DNA of 64,000 nt from JAUUSJ01 sp051880475 (lineage in GTDB: Bacteria > Bacillota > Clostridia > Lachnospirales > Lachnospiraceae), in the NCBI GenBank assembly GCA_051880475.1, contig JBJEOA010000010.1:90989-154988 (forward strand), read 5' to 3'. The translations under genes were made by a program, and so were the position numbers. Numbering within the stretch: the first letter of the stretch is position 1; every line of letters starts with the position of its first letter. Below, piece by piece: positions 53,350 to 63,310 of the stretch. Under the pieces are notes generated by a model. The model saw only the letters and a program-made list of their open reading frames with translations, did not search any database and was not told where the DNA came from.

Positions 53350-55098
53350 ATGAAAACAGCAAATATTTACCGTAACAGATTACTAAATGAAATTAGTGAA
53401 CAAGATATTGGATCTATATTAAGGGTTGCAGGTTGGGTAGAAAATATTCGTGACCACGGTGGGGTATCCTTTATCGATTTAAGAGATATGTATGGCGTAT
53501 TGCAGATTGTTATGCGTAATACAAAACTATTGGATGGTATTTCAAAAGAAGATTGTGTTTCTATTGAAGGTATCATAGAAAAGCGTGACGAGGAAACTTA
53601 TAATCCTAAGATTCCAACGGGAACGATTGAGCTAGAGGCACAGTCTGTAAATATTTTAGGTAAAGTAAAAAAACAGCTTCCCTTTGAGATTATGACTTCT
53701 AAGGAAGTGAGAGAAGATATTAGATTAAAATATCGATATTTAGATTTACGAAATAAAAAAGTAAAAGAAAATATGATTTTTCGCTCACAGGTAATTGGCT
53801 ATTTAAGACAAAAGATGACAGAAATGGGATTTTTAGAAGTTCAGACACCAATTCTTTGTGCCTCATCTCCAGAGGGAGCAAGAGATTATATCGTTCCTTC
53901 CCGTAAATTTAAAGGAAAGTTTTATGCACTTCCTCAGGCTCCGCAGCAGTATAAGCAGTTACTTATGGTTTCTGGAATTGATAAGTATTTTCAGATAGCT
54001 CCTTGTTTTAGAGACGAAGATGCGCGAGCAGACCGCTCTCCGGGAGAGTTTTATCAGCTAGATTTTGAGATGAGTTTTGCCACTCAAGAAGACGTATTTC
54101 GAGTTGGAGAGGAAGTATTAAGTGCTACTTTTGAGAAATTTGCTCCTGAGGGAAGTAAAGTAAGTATGGCACCTTATCCGGTTATTAGTTATAAACAGGC
54201 TATGTTAGAGTTTGGCACGGATAAACCAGATCTTAGAAATCCTCTTCGCATTGTTGATGTAACAGAGTTTTTCCAAAGATGTACGTTTGAGCCATTTCAT
54301 AAGAAAACCGTTCGTGCGATTAATGTACATCAGCAGATGTCTAAAAATTTCCATAAAAAATTAGAAGAGTTTGCAAAATCCATTGGTATGGGTGGGCTTG
54401 GATATCTCCAAATTCAAGATGATATGTCTTATAAAGGACCAATTGATAAATTTATTCCAGAGCAAATGAAAGAAGAACTTGCCAAATTGATTGGTCTACA
54501 GCCGGGAGATACGTTGTTTTTCATTTCTGACAGAGAAAAAAGAGCTGCTTTATTTGCAGGTCAGCTTCGCACAGAAATTGCAGCTCGACTTGATTTACTA
54601 GAAAAGAATGCGTATCGTTTTTGTTTTATTAATGATTTTCCTATGTATGAGTATGATGAGAAAGAGAGAAAAATTGTCTTTACTCATAATCCGTTCTCTA
54701 TGCCACAGGGTGGCCTTGAGGCATTAAATACAAAAAAACCAGAGGAAATTTTGGCATATCAGTATGATATTGTATGTAACGGTGTAGAATTATCATCTGG
54801 TGCAGTTCGTAATCATGATTTAGATATTATGGTGAAAGCGTTTGAGATTGCCGGATATAACGAGGAAGATTTGCAAAAGAAATTTGGAGCATTATATAAT
54901 GCCTTCCAGTTTGGTGCACCTCCACATGCGGGTATGGCACCAGGAATAGACCGCATGATTATGTTGCTTCGAGAAGAAGAAAATATTCGAGAAATTATTC
55001 CATTCCCTATGAACGGAAATGCACAAGATTTGATGTGCGGTGCTCCTAGTGAAGTTACAGAGCTTCAGCTTCGTGAGACTCATATAAAAATTCGATAA
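53350..55098 (+). CDS. aspS: Aspartyl-tRNA synthetase (bacterial type)
   Basis: 582 residues. OB-fold anticodon domain (1-110), class II motifs (FRDEDARADRSPGEFYQLDFE split as motif 2, GMAPGIDRMIML as motif 3) and the bacterial GAD insertion (about 280-410). It charges tRNA-Asp. With the Asn-reading T-box it may be non-discriminating and also load Asp onto tRNA-Asn for GatCAB. ATG follows AAAAGGAG. It separates spoVAB from spoVAC. Confidence 0.96.
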   Translation: MKTANIYRNRLLNEISEQDIGSILRVAGWVENIRDHGGVSFIDLRDMYGVLQIVMRNTKLLDGISKEDCVSIEGIIEKRDEETYNPKIPTGTIELEAQSVNILGKVKKQLPFEIMTSKEVREDIRLKYRYLDLRNKKVKENMIFRSQVIGYLRQKMTEMGFLEVQTPILCASSPEGARDYIVPSRKFKGKFYALPQAPQQYKQLLMVSGIDKYFQIAPCFRDEDARADRSPGEFYQLDFEMSFATQEDVFRVGEEVLSATFEKFAPEGSKVSMAPYPVISYKQAMLEFGTDKPDLRNPLRIVDVTEFFQRCTFEPFHKKTVRAINVHQQMSKNFHKKLEEFAKSIGMGGLGYLQIQDDMSYKGPIDKFIPEQMKEELAKLIGLQPGDTLFFISDREKRAALFAGQLRTEIAARLDLLEKNAYRFCFINDFPMYEYDEKERKIVFTHNPFSMPQGGLEALNTKKPEEILAYQYDIVCNGVELSSGAVRNHDLDIMVKAFEIAGYNEEDLQKKFGALYNAFQFGAPPHAGMAPGIDRMIMLLREEENIREIIPFPMNGNAQDLMCGAPSEVTELQLRETHIKIR

Positions 55099-55103
55099 AT
55101 TTA

Positions 55104-55134
55104 ACCCCGACGATAATGTCGGGGTATTTTTTTT
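55104..55134 (+). terminator. Rho-independent terminator after aspS
   Basis: ACCCCGAC / GTCGGGGT with a 6-base loop and eight T. Confidence 0.93.
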
Positions 55135-55209
55135 CATTTTTTGTTTATACTATCGGAAGGAAGACTTTCTTCCAAGTAGCATAAGTAAAAAAGAAAAGGA
55201 GTGAGACTT

Positions 55210-55671
55210 ATGAAAAAGGAGCCATCCAAAGAAGCGTATAATGAGTATGTAGAAAAAGTGACTCCAAAGGCAAATTGTTTTTTTAATTGCTTAAAAGCCT
55301 TTTTTGTCGGGGGAATCATTTGTACGATAGGTGAAATAATAAAACAATTTAGCATATTGCGGTTTGGTATGACGCAAGAAAATGCGACGGCGGTTGTAAC
55401 GATTGTATTAGTATTAAGTAGTGTATTACTGACAGGTTGGAATATATACGGAAGTATTGTAAATTTCGGAGGAGCGGGAGGGCTTGTTCCGATTACAGGT
55501 TTTGCCAACTCTGTATGTTCTCCAGCTATTGAGTATCAAAAAGAAGGGCAAGTTTTCGGAATAGGAGTAAAAATATTTACTATAGCAGGTCCGGTTATTT
55601 TATATGGTATTTTTTCTTCTTTTATTTTGGGCATTATTTATTATATTTTGCTGAGAGTGGGGGTGATATAG
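55210..55671 (+). CDS. spoVAC: Stage V sporulation protein AC
   Basis: 153 residues with four hydrophobic helices. YVEKVTPKANCFFNCLKAFFV and GGAGGLVPITGFANSV are SpoVAC features. In Bacillus SpoVAC is a mechanosensitive channel for dipicolinic acid. Start at 55210 is about 8 bases after AAAGGAG. No clear sigma-G promoter was found in the 110 bases after the aspS terminator. spoVAD begins directly after its stop. Confidence 0.94.
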   Translation: MKKEPSKEAYNEYVEKVTPKANCFFNCLKAFFVGGIICTIGEIIKQFSILRFGMTQENATAVVTIVLVLSSVLLTGWNIYGSIVNFGGAGGLVPITGFANSVCSPAIEYQKEGQVFGIGVKIFTIAGPVILYGIFSSFILGIIYYILLRVGVI

Positions 55672-56691
55672 ATGGGAACGAATAAAATGAGAGGAAGACA
55701 AAGTGTAGAATTTTTAGAGCCAGTTTATATTAAATCCTCCGCCTCGGTTGTCGGACAAAAAGAAGGAGAGGGACCGATGAAAAATACGTTTGATATGATT
55801 GTGGAGGATCCTTACTTTGATACCAAAAGTTGGGAGGAGAGTGAGAGTAAATTTATGAAGACAGCGGCAGAGATTGCCATAAGAAAAGCTGATTTGCAAA
55901 AAGAAAATATCCGTTACGCCTTTGCCGGAGATTTGCTTGGACAGTTGATTGCCACATCTTTTGGGATGATGTCTCTTGAATTACCGCTTTTTGGAGTGTA
56001 TGGAGCTTGTTCTAATATCGGGATGGCTATATCACTGGCATCTATGATAACCTCGGCTGGATTCGCTGATTATACATTGGCAGTAAGTTCTAGTCATTTT
56101 GGAAGTGCAGAAAAACAATTTCGCTTTCCACTAGAATATGGGAATCAGAGACCACTTTCTTCTACATGGACTGTAACTGGAAGTGGAGCATTTGTTATAG
56201 GTAGAAAAAAGACAAATATAAAAGTGAGAGGGATTACAACGGGCAAGATTATAGATTATGGGGTAAAAGACGCACAAAATATGGGAGGTGCGATGGCACC
56301 TGCCGCTAGTCATGTAATTTATCAATGTTTAAAAGATTTTGATTTTCAGGTAAAAGATTTTGATAAAATTATTACGGGAGATTTGGGAGAGGTTGGACAA
56401 GAAATTTTATGCAAATTACTTCGGGAAAATGGATATGCCATTCGTGATAAGCATATGGATTGTGGCATAGAAATTTTTGATAAAGAGACACAAAATACAA
56501 ACTCAGGAGGTTCAGGATGTGCTTGCAGTGCAGTTATCTTGGCGGGATTTATTGCAAATAAAATAAAAAAAGGGGAGTGGAAGAGAGTACTTTTTGTTCC
56601 AACTGGTGCTCTTTTGTCAACAGTGAGTTTTAATGAGGGAAAATCTGTGCCAGGCATTGCTCATGGCATCATATTAGAAAATGAGGTGTGA
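55672..56691 (+). CDS. spoVAD: Stage V sporulation protein AD
   Basis: 339 residues, thiolase-like soluble fold that binds dipicolinic acid. YIKSSASVVGQKEGEGP, then GVYGACSNIGMA and SSSHFGSAEKQFRFPLEYG are typical. The ATG follows the spoVAC stop with no gap; spoVAE starts 6 bases after its stop. Confidence 0.96.
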   Translation: MGTNKMRGRQSVEFLEPVYIKSSASVVGQKEGEGPMKNTFDMIVEDPYFDTKSWEESESKFMKTAAEIAIRKADLQKENIRYAFAGDLLGQLIATSFGMMSLELPLFGVYGACSNIGMAISLASMITSAGFADYTLAVSSSHFGSAEKQFRFPLEYGNQRPLSSTWTVTGSGAFVIGRKKTNIKVRGITTGKIIDYGVKDAQNMGGAMAPAASHVIYQCLKDFDFQVKDFDKIITGDLGEVGQEILCKLLRENGYAIRDKHMDCGIEIFDKETQNTNSGGSGCACSAVILAGFIANKIKKGEWKRVLFVPTGALLSTVSFNEGKSVPGIAHGIILENEV

Positions 56692-56697
56692 ATATAG

Positions 56698-57054
56698 ATG
56701 GAATATATAAGAGCATTTATTGTCGGTGGAATTATTTGTGCGTTGGCCCAGATTTTAATGGAAAAGACAAAATTGCTTCCAGGAAGAATCATGGTTATTT
56801 TAGTTTTGTCAGGAGTTATTTTAGGTGCGATAGGAATTTATGAGCCTATCTTAAAATGGGCAGGCTGTGGGGCGTCTGTTCCGCTATCTGGATTTGGATA
56901 TAATCTCTGGAAGGGGATGAAAGAGGCGATTGGAGAGTATGGATGGATTGGATTATTTAAGGGAGGATTTCAAGCGGCAGCGATTGGAACATCAAGTGCA
57001 CTTATTTTTTCTTATTTGGCCTCTCTTATCTTTCAACCAAAGATGAAAAAATAG
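56698..57054 (+). CDS. spoVAE: Stage V sporulation protein AE (AEb type)
   Basis: 118 residues with three or four hydrophobic helices. MEYIRAFIVGGIICALAQIL, then PLSGFGYNLWKGMKEA fits SpoVAEb. Last spoVA gene here; no spoVAF or germination receptor gene follows. A bidirectional terminator separates it from the convergent PBP gene. Confidence 0.93.
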   Translation: MEYIRAFIVGGIICALAQILMEKTKLLPGRIMVILVLSGVILGAIGIYEPILKWAGCGASVPLSGFGYNLWKGMKEAIGEYGWIGLFKGGFQAAAIGTSSALIFSYLASLIFQPKMKK

Positions 57055-57118
57055 ATGGAAAATTGGTTTTTAAGAGATATGGATTTTATTATAAATGACA
57101 TATTTTCGTCAATAAGAG

Positions 57119-57161
57119 AAGGTTGAATATAGGCTAAGAGAGATGGCATATATTCAACCTT
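57119..57161. terminator. Bidirectional terminator between spoVAE and the PBP gene
   Basis: A 13-bp perfect stem AAGGTTGAATATA / TATATTCAACCTT in the convergent gap. Confidence 0.78.
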
Positions 57162-57182
57162 TCACTATTTTAAAAAAATATT

Positions 57183-59918
57183 TTATTCTTCATTTCCCTC
57201 ATTGGAACTTTCCTCATCAACCCGAGTAGCAGTAGTAGCAGTCGTCGTGGCAGTCGTCGTCGCGGTAGTTGAAGCAGTGGAAGTTCTTGTAGAAGACAGT
57301 TTATTTTTGCCTTTGGAAAGTTCGGATATAATCTTTTTAGGGATAGAATGATCTTTTGTGCAATATTGTGATTCTAACCTAGAAGGAAGAAGTTTATTAT
57401 AATCTAACGTATCTAACTGGTCATCTTCTATTTTTGCCAAATATACTCTTGTATATAATTTATCTTTTGGACAGGTTTTCCTCGCCAATAAGTTGGAAGA
57501 GGAACATAGAGTGACTTTTATATGGATATCACAGTATTCTGTAGGTTCTGTCCCCTTTGAAAAATATTCTTTTCGAATTTCATTTTTTATGCCAGAAGAG
57601 CTGTTGGGATTAATTTCATGGTCACAAACACCGTTAATCGCAAGTTTTCCAGATTTTGAACAAATATAGGCACTCGTAATCTTGTCACAATCATCGAAAT
57701 CTTTTATTTTTAGTTTCTTTACAGAGATAACTTTATCCATAATGGCTTTCCATATTTTTTTATGGTAGTTTTCACTGGAAAATTTTTTATTAATATCGTA
57801 TCCCATCCAGATAGAAGCAGTATAATAAGGGGTATATCCGGTAAACCAAGAGTCTACATTATTAGAGGTAGTCCCTGTTTTTCCTGCAACTGGCATATTG
57901 GAAGATAGAGAGACAGCAGTTCCTGTTCCGTCTGTCACCACTTCTTTCATTGCATTTGTTAAAAGCCAAGCAGTGCTAGATTGCATTACTTTTTTTGTTT
58001 TTTGATCGCTTTGTAAAATAATATTTCCATTGGCATCTACTACTTTTGTAAAAAGAGTCGGTTCAATATATTTACCGTTATTTGCAATCGCAGCATAGGC
58101 TCCAGTTAATTCTAAGTTCGTCACGCCTTCTGTAATACCTCCAAGAGCGAGAGGCTGGATAATATCAGAGATAATTTCACCAGTTTGTTCATCTGTCTCT
58201 TTTTCTACTAATGTTGTAAATCCAAGAGAAAGTAAATAGTCATATCCAGCTTGAGGAGTTGATTTCATAATCGCTTTAGCTGCAACTACGTTGATAGAAT
58301 CTTTAATAGCTTTTCTTACAGTAGTTAATCCTTGATACTGTCCATCCCAGTTTTTTACTTTTTTTCCACTGTCTACATATGAATAAGGAGCATCGTCAAA
58401 AATACTGGCCAAAGTAATAGTTTGATTATCAAGACCTGGAAGGTATGCAGCTAAAATTTTAAAAGTAGAACCAGGCTGGCGAGTTGTCTCGATTGCGCGG
58501 TTTAAAAAAATACTAGAATCTTCTTTTTCACGGTCGCTCCCACCAATTAACGCTCTGACTTCCCCTGTTTTTTGTTCTATCAAAGTAAAAGAAGTTTGAG
58601 GTTGGAGCATAACGGAAAATCTCTCCACAGCAGATTGATCGTCAGCTTTTTGAAGATTTTTCTTAAACTTATCGCAAGCTTTTCTTGCTGCTTTTTTATT
58701 TTTATAAATAATATCATAGTCAGGGTCGTCATTTAGCTTACGAAAATAAGATTGTACATCATACTCAGAATAATTTTCTTCTGTTCCATCTTCTCTTGTA
58801 ATTGTTAGGCGATACGTAAGTGATACATGAGTATCGGTAGGATAATAGTCAGGGTCATTAATGATATCGGAACAAAGAGACTGAATTTTTGTATCTTGTG
58901 TACTGTAAATTCTTAATCCGCCGCCATAAATAAGCTGATATGCCTCAGCGAGAGTATAATTTTTTTCTTTTCGTAACGTATTTACTAAATCTTTTATTAA
59001 GGCATCTACGAAGTAGGAACCCTCTCCCTTGGAACTTTCTTTTGTATTCACAAGATTAATACGTTTATATACGTCATCTGCCATGGCAGTTTTATACTCA
59101 CTTTCTGAGATTAAATTTTGTTTTAGCATATTATTGAGGACGATTGTGCGGCGAGCTTTGTTTTTTTCTGGATGATCTATCGGTTCTAAATTAGAAGGGT
59201 TTTGAGTAATGGAAGCTAAAACAGCACATTCTGATAAGGTCAAATCAGAGGTATCTTTGTTGAAGTATAGCTTTGATGCAGCTTGAACTCCTAAAACTCC
59301 CTGACCGAGATTAATTGTGTTTAGATAGTTTGTCAAAATTTCATCCTTTGTATATTGCTGCTCTATCTTTATAGCGAGATATTGTTCTTGGATTTTTCTT
59401 TTGACTTTATCTATCATATTATTTTCGCCGCCTGCATCAAATATATTGTTTTTTAAGAGCTGTTGCGTAATGGTGCTAGCCCCTTCCCTGAAAGAAAGAC
59501 TTTTAATATTTGAAAAAACGGCTCGGGCAATTCCTTTTAAATCAATACCGTTATGTTTATAAAATCTGGCATCTTCTATGGCTATAAAGGCATTTTTTAA
59601 ATTTTTTGGCATCTGCTCCGAGGAAATGATAATTCGATTTGATTGATAGTTCGATAGTTCCTTGATTACTTCTCCATCCATGTCGTATACAATAGACTTT
59701 TGTTTGGAAGGCGTTAATGAGTTTTTTGCAATGTTTGGTGCTTCTTTAATAATATCATGCACAAGAAAAGCGGTTGCAGCTATGGCAATGATACCTGTTA
59801 TCATAATAAAAAATAAAAAGTACCGTCCAAAACGCAAAAAACGTTTTGTCTTAGTTTTTTCTCTGTAGGAATTAATTTGTTCTTGTTTTTTCATAGTAGA
59901 TTTCTTATCGTAATTCAT
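57183..59918 (-). CDS. Class A penicillin-binding protein (PBP1A type)
   Basis: 911 residues. A cytoplasmic basic tail and one membrane helix (about 28-50) are followed by GT51 glycosyltransferase (EDARFYKHNGIDLKG, EGASTITQQLLKN). The transpeptidase follows with catalytic Ser in RQPGSTFK (about 484), SIN in KDSINVVAAKA and VAGKTGTTSN. The enzyme polymerises and cross-links peptidoglycan outside the membrane. The C-terminus ends in a Ser/Thr/Ala repeat tract (TATTTATTTATT) then an acidic tail. SD is GGAGGGGC. Monocistronic. Confidence 0.95.
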   Translation of the reverse strand: MNYDKKSTMKKQEQINSYREKTKTKRFLRFGRYFLFFIMITGIIAIAATAFLVHDIIKEAPNIAKNSLTPSKQKSIVYDMDGEVIKELSNYQSNRIIISSEQMPKNLKNAFIAIEDARFYKHNGIDLKGIARAVFSNIKSLSFREGASTITQQLLKNNIFDAGGENNMIDKVKRKIQEQYLAIKIEQQYTKDEILTNYLNTINLGQGVLGVQAASKLYFNKDTSDLTLSECAVLASITQNPSNLEPIDHPEKNKARRTIVLNNMLKQNLISESEYKTAMADDVYKRINLVNTKESSKGEGSYFVDALIKDLVNTLRKEKNYTLAEAYQLIYGGGLRIYSTQDTKIQSLCSDIINDPDYYPTDTHVSLTYRLTITREDGTEENYSEYDVQSYFRKLNDDPDYDIIYKNKKAARKACDKFKKNLQKADDQSAVERFSVMLQPQTSFTLIEQKTGEVRALIGGSDREKEDSSIFLNRAIETTRQPGSTFKILAAYLPGLDNQTITLASIFDDAPYSYVDSGKKVKNWDGQYQGLTTVRKAIKDSINVVAAKAIMKSTPQAGYDYLLSLGFTTLVEKETDEQTGEIISDIIQPLALGGITEGVTNLELTGAYAAIANNGKYIEPTLFTKVVDANGNIILQSDQKTKKVMQSSTAWLLTNAMKEVVTDGTGTAVSLSSNMPVAGKTGTTSNNVDSWFTGYTPYYTASIWMGYDINKKFSSENYHKKIWKAIMDKVISVKKLKIKDFDDCDKITSAYICSKSGKLAINGVCDHEINPNSSSGIKNEIRKEYFSKGTEPTEYCDIHIKVTLCSSSNLLARKTCPKDKLYTRVYLAKIEDDQLDTLDYNKLLPSRLESQYCTKDHSIPKKIISELSKGKNKLSSTRTSTASTTATTTATTTATTATRVDEESSNEGNEE

Positions 59919-60104
59919 AATGCCCCTCCTTCTTTATATAGTATACCAAAAAATACACATTTAATAAAGGAAAAGTGAAGAAAAAACAGAGGTCGAAAAG
60001 AAAAAAAATATGAAAGAAGAATACGAAGGAAAAAAATAGAATTTCTGTTTATATTTGCTATAATGGGAAGGAGATAATATATAGTGAGGACAGGGGGAAA
60101 TAAG

Positions 60105-60380
60105 ATGCAAAAAAAATTTCTTGGAAAGAATAAGATAGGAAATAAAAGTTGGATTTATTATTATGTAACGAAACGAATGAGGAATGTCTATGGAATTTTC
60201 ATCCTTTCTTCTCAAGAAAAAGAGGGAGAAAATAAGATAGAATGGGATTGGATTGATGGATTAACGGAGTCTGAAAATGAAGCTGAAACAATAGGGTTAC
60301 AATGCAAAAAATATATGGTTACACCGATTAATATTGCGGAGAGTCTAGATGAGATTTTAGAAAAATTTAAAACTTTCTAA
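60105..60380 (+). CDS. Small protein of unknown function
   Basis: 91 residues. It starts MQKKFLGKNKIGNKSW and continues with alternating hydrophobic residues (YGIFILSS), an acidic stretch and a C-terminal helix (SLDEILEKFKTF). The length and pattern recall the small DUF6514-type proteins of Clostridia, at low confidence. Start: ATG 60105 after AGGGGGAAA. No signal peptide. Confidence 0.6.
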   Translation: MQKKFLGKNKIGNKSWIYYYVTKRMRNVYGIFILSSQEKEGENKIEWDWIDGLTESENEAETIGLQCKKYMVTPINIAESLDEILEKFKTF

Positions 60381-60477
60381 AGGAAAATCAAGTCATACAT
60401 TGCAAAGCAGATTTTGATAAGGTATACTTAAAAAGAAATATTTGATAAAAGATAAGAGTAATAGGAGAAAATAATTT

Positions 60478-61131
60478 ATGAAAGATACGAGAGAGTATAT
60501 TTTATATAGAGGAGGAAGCGGAGAAATTATAGAGAAAAAATCTCGCTTTATTGCACATATTGAAAAAGTAGAGACGGTTGAAGAGGCGGAAGCTTTTATT
60601 GAGCAGATAAAGAAAAAATATTGGGATGCTAGACATAATTGCTATGCCTTTGTAGTTGGAGATGATATGCCAAAAAGTAGATGTAGTGATGATGGAGAGC
60701 CAAGTGGAACAGCGGGAAAACCAATGCTTGAGATACTTACATCTCACAATTTACATAATATTGTTGTTGTTGTGACAAGGTATTTTGGGGGGACTTTGCT
60801 TGGAACTGGTGGTTTAGTTAGAGCTTATCAGGAATCCACAAAGGAAGGACTAAAAAACTGCATTGTGTTGGAGAGATTACGGGGGAGTTTCCTAAAAGTA
60901 CAAATTGAGTACACAGAACTTGGAAAATTTCAGTATACATTAGCGGAGGAAGAAATTCCTGTAATGGGAATAGATTATACAGAAAAAGTAAATATTTCGA
61001 TTATTGTCTTAGAGGAAAAAGAAAAAAAGATAAAGGAAAAAATAGTCGAGATAACGAAAAATACAGCGAAAATTCAAGAAGAAAGAAAAGTTATTTTTGG
61101 GTTAGACAAAGGAAAAGTGGTATTATTATAA
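60478..61131 (+). CDS. YigZ/IMPACT family protein
   Basis: 217 residues. The N-terminal UPF0029 domain has KKSRFIAHIEKV, ARHNCYAFVVG, CSDDGEPSGTAGKPML and VTRYFGGTLLGTGGLVRAYQ, all conserved in YigZ. A C-terminal ferredoxin-like domain follows. Function in bacteria is unsettled; some are annotated as translation regulators or peptidases. Confidence 0.92.
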   Translation: MKDTREYILYRGGSGEIIEKKSRFIAHIEKVETVEEAEAFIEQIKKKYWDARHNCYAFVVGDDMPKSRCSDDGEPSGTAGKPMLEILTSHNLHNIVVVVTRYFGGTLLGTGGLVRAYQESTKEGLKNCIVLERLRGSFLKVQIEYTELGKFQYTLAEEEIPVMGIDYTEKVNISIIVLEEKEKKIKEKIVEITKNTAKIQEERKVIFGLDKGKVVLL

Positions 61132-61179
61132 GCCTTTTAAATTTCTGTTAATGCCTAGAAGAAAATAAGGAGAAGTACC

Positions 61180-62184
61180 ATGGAGAAAAAGCGAAATTAT
61201 AAAATAGATAATATAAAGGCTATGCTTATTTTTCTAGTTGTGTTTGCCCATAATATGGAGCCTTTATACGGAGGTTCTATTCGATTTTTGTATTTGTTTA
61301 TTTATTTATTTCATATGCCGTTATTTATTTTATGTACTGGATATTTTGCAAAATTTAGTGTGGATAGAGTAAAATATAAAATTATCTACCCTTATATTAT
61401 TTTTCAGATAGCATATTTAGTATTCGAAGTACTATATTTTAGGGAGTCAGATTATGCGATTACTATTTTTTCACCGTATTGGATATTATGGTATTTATTT
61501 TCTTTTTTCTTTTGGATGATGTCAATACCTTTTGTAGAAGAGGTGTTTAAAAAAAGAAAAAATACAGTAATCTTAATTTTGGTATCTCTTATTATGGGAG
61601 TGCTTGTAGGATTTGATAATCAAATTGGAATAGACTTTAGTTTATCTAGAACGATTGTCTTTTGGCCATATTTTTTGCTAGGATATGCAATGAGAAAGTT
61701 TCATAACTGGGATTTCATGAAAAAACAGTACAGTAAGAGTGACAAACAAAAAAATATAGTATTATTTGGTTTTATTATGCTGATTTATATTTTGATATAT
61801 AAATATTTAAGACCAAAGGCTGTGTATGGTGCGTATCCGTATAGTGAATGTGGAATACAGTGGTATATGCGACTGCTTTTATATTTGATGGCATTTTCTA
61901 TTATTTTTTGCATTATCATATGGATGCCAAAAAAGAGAATGATATTTTCTTATTTGGGACAAAATAGTATGCAGATTTTCTTGCTTCATGGGTTTATTAT
62001 GAAAATACTTCGCAAATGGGATATTTATAGATTTTTAAGGGCAGAGGCAGTACAGTGGCTTTTTTTAGTGACGAGTACAGTGTTTTTTGTATTGTTTTTA
62101 GGAAGCAATTGGATAAGAAAAATAATAACGCCATTGATGGAATATCCGGGAAACAAAGGAGGAAAAAATGAAACAGATAGATAG
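61180..62184 (+). CDS. Acyltransferase 3 family membrane protein
   Basis: 334 residues with about ten membrane helices. The start RNYKIDNIKAMLIFLVVFAH has the family's catalytic-type His, followed by a second motif LYLFIYLFHMPLFILCTGYF. Members O-acylate surface sugars or wall polymers; the substrate is unknown. SD is AAGGAG. It overlaps the M20 gene by 17 bases. Confidence 0.88.
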   Translation: MEKKRNYKIDNIKAMLIFLVVFAHNMEPLYGGSIRFLYLFIYLFHMPLFILCTGYFAKFSVDRVKYKIIYPYIIFQIAYLVFEVLYFRESDYAITIFSPYWILWYLFSFFFWMMSIPFVEEVFKKRKNTVILILVSLIMGVLVGFDNQIGIDFSLSRTIVFWPYFLLGYAMRKFHNWDFMKKQYSKSDKQKNIVLFGFIMLIYILIYKYLRPKAVYGAYPYSECGIQWYMRLLLYLMAFSIIFCIIIWMPKKRMIFSYLGQNSMQIFLLHGFIMKILRKWDIYRFLRAEAVQWLFLVTSTVFFVLFLGSNWIRKIITPLMEYPGNKGGKNETDR

Positions 62185-63310
62185 AGAAATAGAAAAAATT
62201 TACGATGAAGCAGTGCGTTTTCGAAGAAAATTGCATGAGTATCCAGAACTTGGAATGGAGGAAGTAAAAACAACGGCGGCAATTGTGGAAGTTTTGGAAA
62301 AATATGAAATTCGATATAAGTCTTTTTCCCCAAGTGGTGTAGTGGCGTATATGGGAAAACCTCCTTATAAGAAAGCATTAAGAGCAGATATGGATGCTCT
62401 TAAAGTTTTAGAGCAAACAAAAGTATCGTATTGTTCAAAAAGAGAGGGATTTATGCACGCATGTGGTCATGATTTTCATACGACCTCTTTATTATATAGT
62501 GCCATTTTATTAAAACAGATGGAGGAAAAGTTGAAAGAAGGAGTTTTATTTGTTTTTCAGCCATCAGAAGAAAATTGTAAAGGTGCTAATTTTATGATGG
62601 AGACGGGAGTTTTGGATAATGTTGAGGAAATATTTGGAATTCATATTTTTACTGATATTGAATCTGGAAAAATTTCCCTTGAATCTGGTGAGCGAATGGC
62701 AAGGACAGATAAGTTTAAGATTAAAGTGGAGGGAGTTGGAGGACATGCTGGAAAACCTCATCAATGTATTGACGCTACAGTGGCAGCTGCATCTCTTGTA
62801 TTAAATTTGCAGTCGATTGTAAGCAGAGAGCTTGACCCGATCGAGACGGCAGTTGTCACAGTGGGACAATTACATTCTGGAACTGCCTATAATATTATAT
62901 CAAAAGAGGCGTATCTTGAGGGGACGGTTCGAAGTTTCTCTGATGAGGTAGCAGAAAAAATTTTAGTTGCGATTGAGAGGATATCTGAGGATACAGCAAT
63001 AACTTTTCGTGCAAAGGCTAAAGTTGAGTTTGAGAAAGCGGCGCATCCACCTCTTATCAATGATAAAGCTCTCATAGAAAAGATTATGATAGTTGCTAGA
63101 AAGTATTTTAAAGAAGATGAGTGGATTCATGTTAATAAGATGATGCTTGGTGAGGACTTTTCAAATTATCAAAAGAAAATGAGAGGATGTTTTGCATTTG
63201 TAGGAGCAGGGGGAGAAAAATCGTATCCAAATCATCATCCAGAGTTTAATCCAACAGAGAATGTATTAAAGCAATGTATAAAATTATATATTAGTGCCGC
63301 TATTGCATAG
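62168..63310 (+). CDS. M20 family amidohydrolase
   Basis: 380 residues, M20D (hippurate hydrolase/HmrA-like). Metal ligands are in ADMDALKV, MHACGHDFHT and a PSEENCKGA motif (in place of the usual PAEE); the C-terminal GEDFSNYQ completes the site. The lid domain has GVGGHAGKPH. It hydrolyses N-acyl or amino-acid amides in the cytoplasm. ATG after AAAGGAGG, inside the acyltransferase gene. Confidence 0.92.
   Translation: MKQIDREIEKIYDEAVRFRRKLHEYPELGMEEVKTTAAIVEVLEKYEIRYKSFSPSGVVAYMGKPPYKKALRADMDALKVLEQTKVSYCSKREGFMHACGHDFHTTSLLYSAILLKQMEEKLKEGVLFVFQPSEENCKGANFMMETGVLDNVEEIFGIHIFTDIESGKISLESGERMARTDKFKIKVEGVGGHAGKPHQCIDATVAAASLVLNLQSIVSRELDPIETAVVTVGQLHSGTAYNIISKEAYLEGTVRSFSDEVAEKILVAIERISEDTAITFRAKAKVEFEKAAHPPLINDKALIEKIMIVARKYFKEDEWIHVNKMMLGEDFSNYQKKMRGCFAFVGAGGEKSYPNHHPEFNPTENVLKQCIKLYISAAIA

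Noticed and set aside
57225..57300. CRISPR-like short repeats
   Set aside because: The GTC/GTAG repeats are codon-level repetition within the PBP gene; there are no spacers.
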